This document shows positions 61,501 through 64,000 of a stretch of 64,000 bases of DNA, piece after piece. A model generated the notes under the pieces. The model did not search any database. It had not been told where the DNA came from and worked only from the letters and a program-made list of their open reading frames with translations. Numbering within the stretch: the stretch's first letter is position 1; each line of letters starts with the position of its first letter. The DNA is from Dirofilaria immitis (lineage: Eukaryota > Nematoda > Chromadorea > Rhabditida > Onchocercidae): positions 6,811,501-6,875,500 of the forward strand of contig JAKNDB010000068.1 in assembly GCA_024305405.1 (NCBI GenBank). Reading direction: 5' to 3'. The position numbers and the translations under genes are program-made.

Positions 61501-62934
61501 TCCCAGAGAAGTGGTATGCTTACGTGAACGTTTGAAAGTGAAGAATGGTGACATATGCTGCGAATTAGATTGGTAACTTTTTTTAATGACATTTTAATGT
61601 TTTTCATTGCTAGATTCATACGTATTGTTGTTTTATCTTTGTGCTTCTCTTCCAAATGATAAAAAGATTCGACGATCATGCATTTCATAAAAATATCATT
61701 TTAATTGAAATTTTATAGGAAATATATTCATCATTTACGTCATTCGCTATTCTAAATACATAAAATTTTTTTGCATTTATTTAATTGATTCTTATTCCCG
61801 CGAAATATTTTCGCTTTGTTTTCCTTTGTTTTTACAATAATTCGATATATCCTTTAATGAATTCAGTGATGTAATGTTGAGTTTTAAATTTTTCAAATTT
61901 TCCAATTCATCCTTCAAGCTTTACGTAAGCTTATTTATGAATCTTAAGGTGCTTTGTTAGAATTTAGCTCAAATCATCTGAAGAGGTGTTTCAGAATATG
62001 TTGAATTCTTTGTGTAAAGCATTTTGCTTAATATTAATTTTTTTGTTTTTGTATATGCATATCTTTCCAAACTTCAGAAACCATATTTCTCATATCAAAT
62101 TATCTCTGAATAAAACAAAGTGACATTTTGCCTGACGTAGCATAGGTGTAATATCAAATTTCAAATTTTGAATTTCACATTCCACAGTTTTATTTCATGC
62201 ATTTGATTGACGTTTACCATTACAGTGGTACTATATTCATATATTCATATTGCAGTGAACCTTATATGTGTAATGAATTAAATCGATCTGAATTGATAAG
62301 AAAAAGCAATTGAGAAATGATTTCATAATGGTATTGAAAATTGCATTTTTATAAGGAAGGGAGCCTAATAACCATAAAAACATATACCATTGCCAAGAAT
62401 GCGAAAACATTCGTAAAATATTGAAATTTTGAAAAAATTCTGAATCTTTTGAATGATTTTATAAAATGCAAGTATAAATGTGAGATATTTTTATGTTAGC
62501 ACTTTTATTCATTAAATTTTTCTAATGTTCTTTGTAAAGACATGTTCTCCTTGTTTATTTTGTTGTCTGGGTGAGTTTGTTTAAGGAGGAATCATACTTT
62601 TTGTAGAGTATATATGCATGCGGTCATGAAGAAGTATCACCAAATAAAACATGGTAAATTGCTCAAGCAGCGTCCATTTTTAGATTCTACGCTTTTTTCT
62701 AAGGAATTATTTGTATCGAGTTTTTGTAGTTTACGACGTACTGAACAATTTGAGCGATCAGAATCTAATGGTACCGAAAGTGAGATGGTGTGTGGTAGTA
62801 TCAGCGAGAGTTCTCCTTTGAGATTAGATGGAGAACATCGGTCAAATCAACGGTTCGGGGTGGAATCAGCTTGGAATCCAAAACAGGAGCGACCAGCGGC
62901 ATTTACAGCGAGGTCCCATCTAAATTTTAAATAA
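52509..62934 (+). CDS. tat-1: P4-ATPase phospholipid flippase, ATP8A/TAT-1 type
   Basis: Moves phosphatidylserine and phosphatidylethanolamine to the cytosolic leaflet. Exons: 52509-52621, 52874-52973, 53152-53250, 53627-53713, 54380-54662, 54952-55075, 55236-55375, 55868-55995, 56204-56281, 56552-56701, 57116-57304, 57429-57548, 57782-57865, 58013-58201, 58632-58867, 59373-59561, 59686-59825, 60087-60329, 60531-60671, 60851-60973, 61097-61227, 61477-61572, then 62256-62313 and/or about 62607-62934. Landmarks: [28 protein letters not shown], actuator DGET, TM4 NNLIPISL, phosphorylation site SDKTGTLT, nucleotide site [11 protein letters not shown] and YVKGAD, hinge [19 protein letters not shown]5-6 [14 protein letters not shown]. 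Frames break at A5 58797-58801 and T5 59769-59773; one base at each restores [11 protein letters not shown] and [16 protein letters not shown]. The first intron begins GC. The last exon is uncertain: 62256-62313 fits phase and ends in TGA, while the 106-codon open stretch to 62934 fits only with another correction. Confidence 0.95.
52622..52623 (+). other. GC splice donor of flippase intron 1
   Basis: The first exon ends ATCAG and the intron begins GCATG, with no GT that keeps frame. The next exon at 52874 starts after TTTTCAG and completes the Ser codon of STAKYN. This is a GC-AG intron. Confidence 0.7.
53284..53470 (+). repeat. copy of flippase exon 2/intron 2 sequence within intron 3
   Basis: TTTAGACGTTATAGTAATG from exon 2 (codons for FRRYSNV, near 52926-52946) recurs at 53290-53309 and, diverged, at 53368-53388. 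The intron 2 piece ACCATATTTAAATATTCATG (near 53080-53102) recurs diverged near 53434-53455. The order is kept, so a block spanning exon 2 and intron 2 was copied into intron 3 and then partly decayed. Confidence 0.75.
54001..54168 (+). pseudogene. degenerate duplicate of flippase exon 54380-54662
   Basis: About 160 bp match the start of the real exon at roughly 93-95% identity, beginning exactly at the exon's first base and after an ATAATAG acceptor-like site. The copy keeps [10 protein letters not shown], changes FPADM to FPANM and SNLDG to PNLDG, then a one-base loss near 54145 shifts frame into a TAG at 54168. It lacks the second half of the exon and a donor, so inclusion would truncate the pump. 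It is best read as a decayed tandem exon copy. Confidence 0.85.
56791..56848. other. inverted repeat in a flippase intron
   Basis: ACATATATGTCATAAGGTTT at 56791-56810 pairs with AAACCTTATGATGTATATG at 56830-56848 with one or two mismatches. A nested perfect 9-bp pair (ATAAGGTTT, AAACCTTAT) lies at 56819-56838. It could form a stem-loop in the pre-mRNA between exons 56552-56701 and 57116-57304. Confidence 0.75.
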
Positions 62935-64000
62935 TCCATTATTATGCCAGTTGTATTGTATTGAGCTCTCTTTAATTGGTCCTTATTTTAAATTTAAAAA
63001 TTTATTCTATCCTTGCACTAGTTTTATCAATTTTAATCATTTATATCTGCACTTATGCTAAAATGTGATAATTGATAATTTTATAAACATTTATTCTTTT
63101 TCATTGATAAAAGTCTCGAAAGAAAATTTTCTGAAACGCTAGAATTAAATCAAGGAAATTATTAAGACACATTTTTCCACTTGTAATAGGCTATTTATAA
63201 GTTATGTACTATAGAATATTGAAAGTATTATTTCCGGTGATAGGCAAGAAATTAAGCTATACTTTCTAATTTATACAACAATTTTTTATTAGGACTATGA
63301 ACTGTGGAAACCAAGCTCCCATCTTAATTATGAGTAACTTGAGTTCAATAAAAGCTAGAAATTTTCAATAAGAGTTGCAATTCTGATTGCGAATTTATTC
63401 TCTTAATTTTTCACCGTGAATATTCTTGTAATCGAAAGTTATTCTACGCTTGAAATCAATCAAAAATAGAATTAGATTTTGACTCTCTGATCATATTTTT
63501 ATTGTTATGGGCAAAATCTCATAGGAATAACTTTAACATTCGAGTATTTCGATGGTTAATGTTTTTTCTAAATAAAGTCGCCTTTGAAAAAAATGTTCAT
63601 TGAATTTCAAATAAAATTGGTTCATTTACTTCTTTCCGCTATTCTCTTATATATATATATATTCAGGCGTTCCCAATAAATTCCCTACGATAGATTTTTG
63701 CTGAATATGTGTCTTTACTTTTGAATGCCAAAATTTTACCTTATCACCAATTCATTTAGCTTGTAGTTCTTGTTAAATAATTTTTGCTATCAAATTCTTT
63801 CCAGAATGTAAAACTTTTCTATTTAGAAGATTGTCTTCTGGGAATTCTCATCTTCTGGAATGTGATGGAATGAACAGCTGGTCTTATAAGAATGTTGCCT
63901 CCGAAGAGCTAAATTCAAATCGGTCTCAGAATGTTCGTTTTTAAATCCAAAGTTTCTTTACAAATTTAATAATGCGTCCTTTTGATTTACAAATAGATTT
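62935..64000. other. right flank, no gene seen
   Basis: A+T-rich DNA after the last candidate flippase exon. An AATAAA-like site at about 63348-63353 could serve as its polyadenylation signal. A short (AT)n run lies at 63649-63662. No exon was recognised on either strand. Confidence 0.5.

Overview
The window looks like chromosomal DNA of a parasitic nematode, probably a clade III (spirurid or filarial-like) species. The evidence is the base composition (very A+T rich), many small exons split by introns of about 60 bp to 4 kb, acceptors of the TTTTCAG/TTTTTAG type, likely trans-splice acceptors a few bases before start codons, and proteins that match conserved metazoan families. I see no bacterial, organellar, CRISPR, rRNA or tRNA signal. 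The species assignment is inference.

Layout, left to right. (1) 928-2061, minus: BLOC1S1 (blos-1), a BLOC-1/BORC subunit. (2) 2655-9484, minus: a Shroom-like gene ending in an ASD2 domain (Rho-kinase binding in the Shroom family); further 5' exons may lie up to about 10.5 kb. (3) About 10.5-20.1 kb: no gene I can support, but microsatellites, hairpins and a few coding-like patches. (4) 20.1-40.05 kb, plus: a long gene for EPAC (RAPGEF3/4; C. elegans epac-1), the cAMP-regulated Rap exchange factor, with cNBD-A, DEP, cNBD-B, REM, RA and CDC25 regions. Its first exons are hidden in what looks like empty sequence. (5) 41129-46604, minus: TMEM209. (6) 47707-49395, minus: SPRING (C12orf49), a Golgi regulator of SREBP processing. 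(7) 52509-62934, plus: a P4-ATPase phospholipid flippase of the ATP8A/TAT-1 type. These are unrelated housekeeping and signalling genes. The two same-strand pairs (Shroom-BLOC1S1 and SPRING-TMEM209) could be operon-like.

Two themes matter to a user. First, reading frames break at short homopolymers in at least five of the six genes, usually one base short in an A or T run. Adding that base restores both the family match and the splice phase. This points to uncorrected assembly indels, not six pseudogenes, and it explains why single-frame ORFs miss many exons. Second, there are several short local duplications inside genes: an 81-bp exact copy of part of a Shroom exon that stops at the exon border, a duplicated and decayed flippase exon, a flippase exon-2/intron-2 segment copied into intron 3, and a duplicated splice donor. 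Exon borders were set by hand from splice signals, phase and family similarity, so they should be confirmed with RNA reads.
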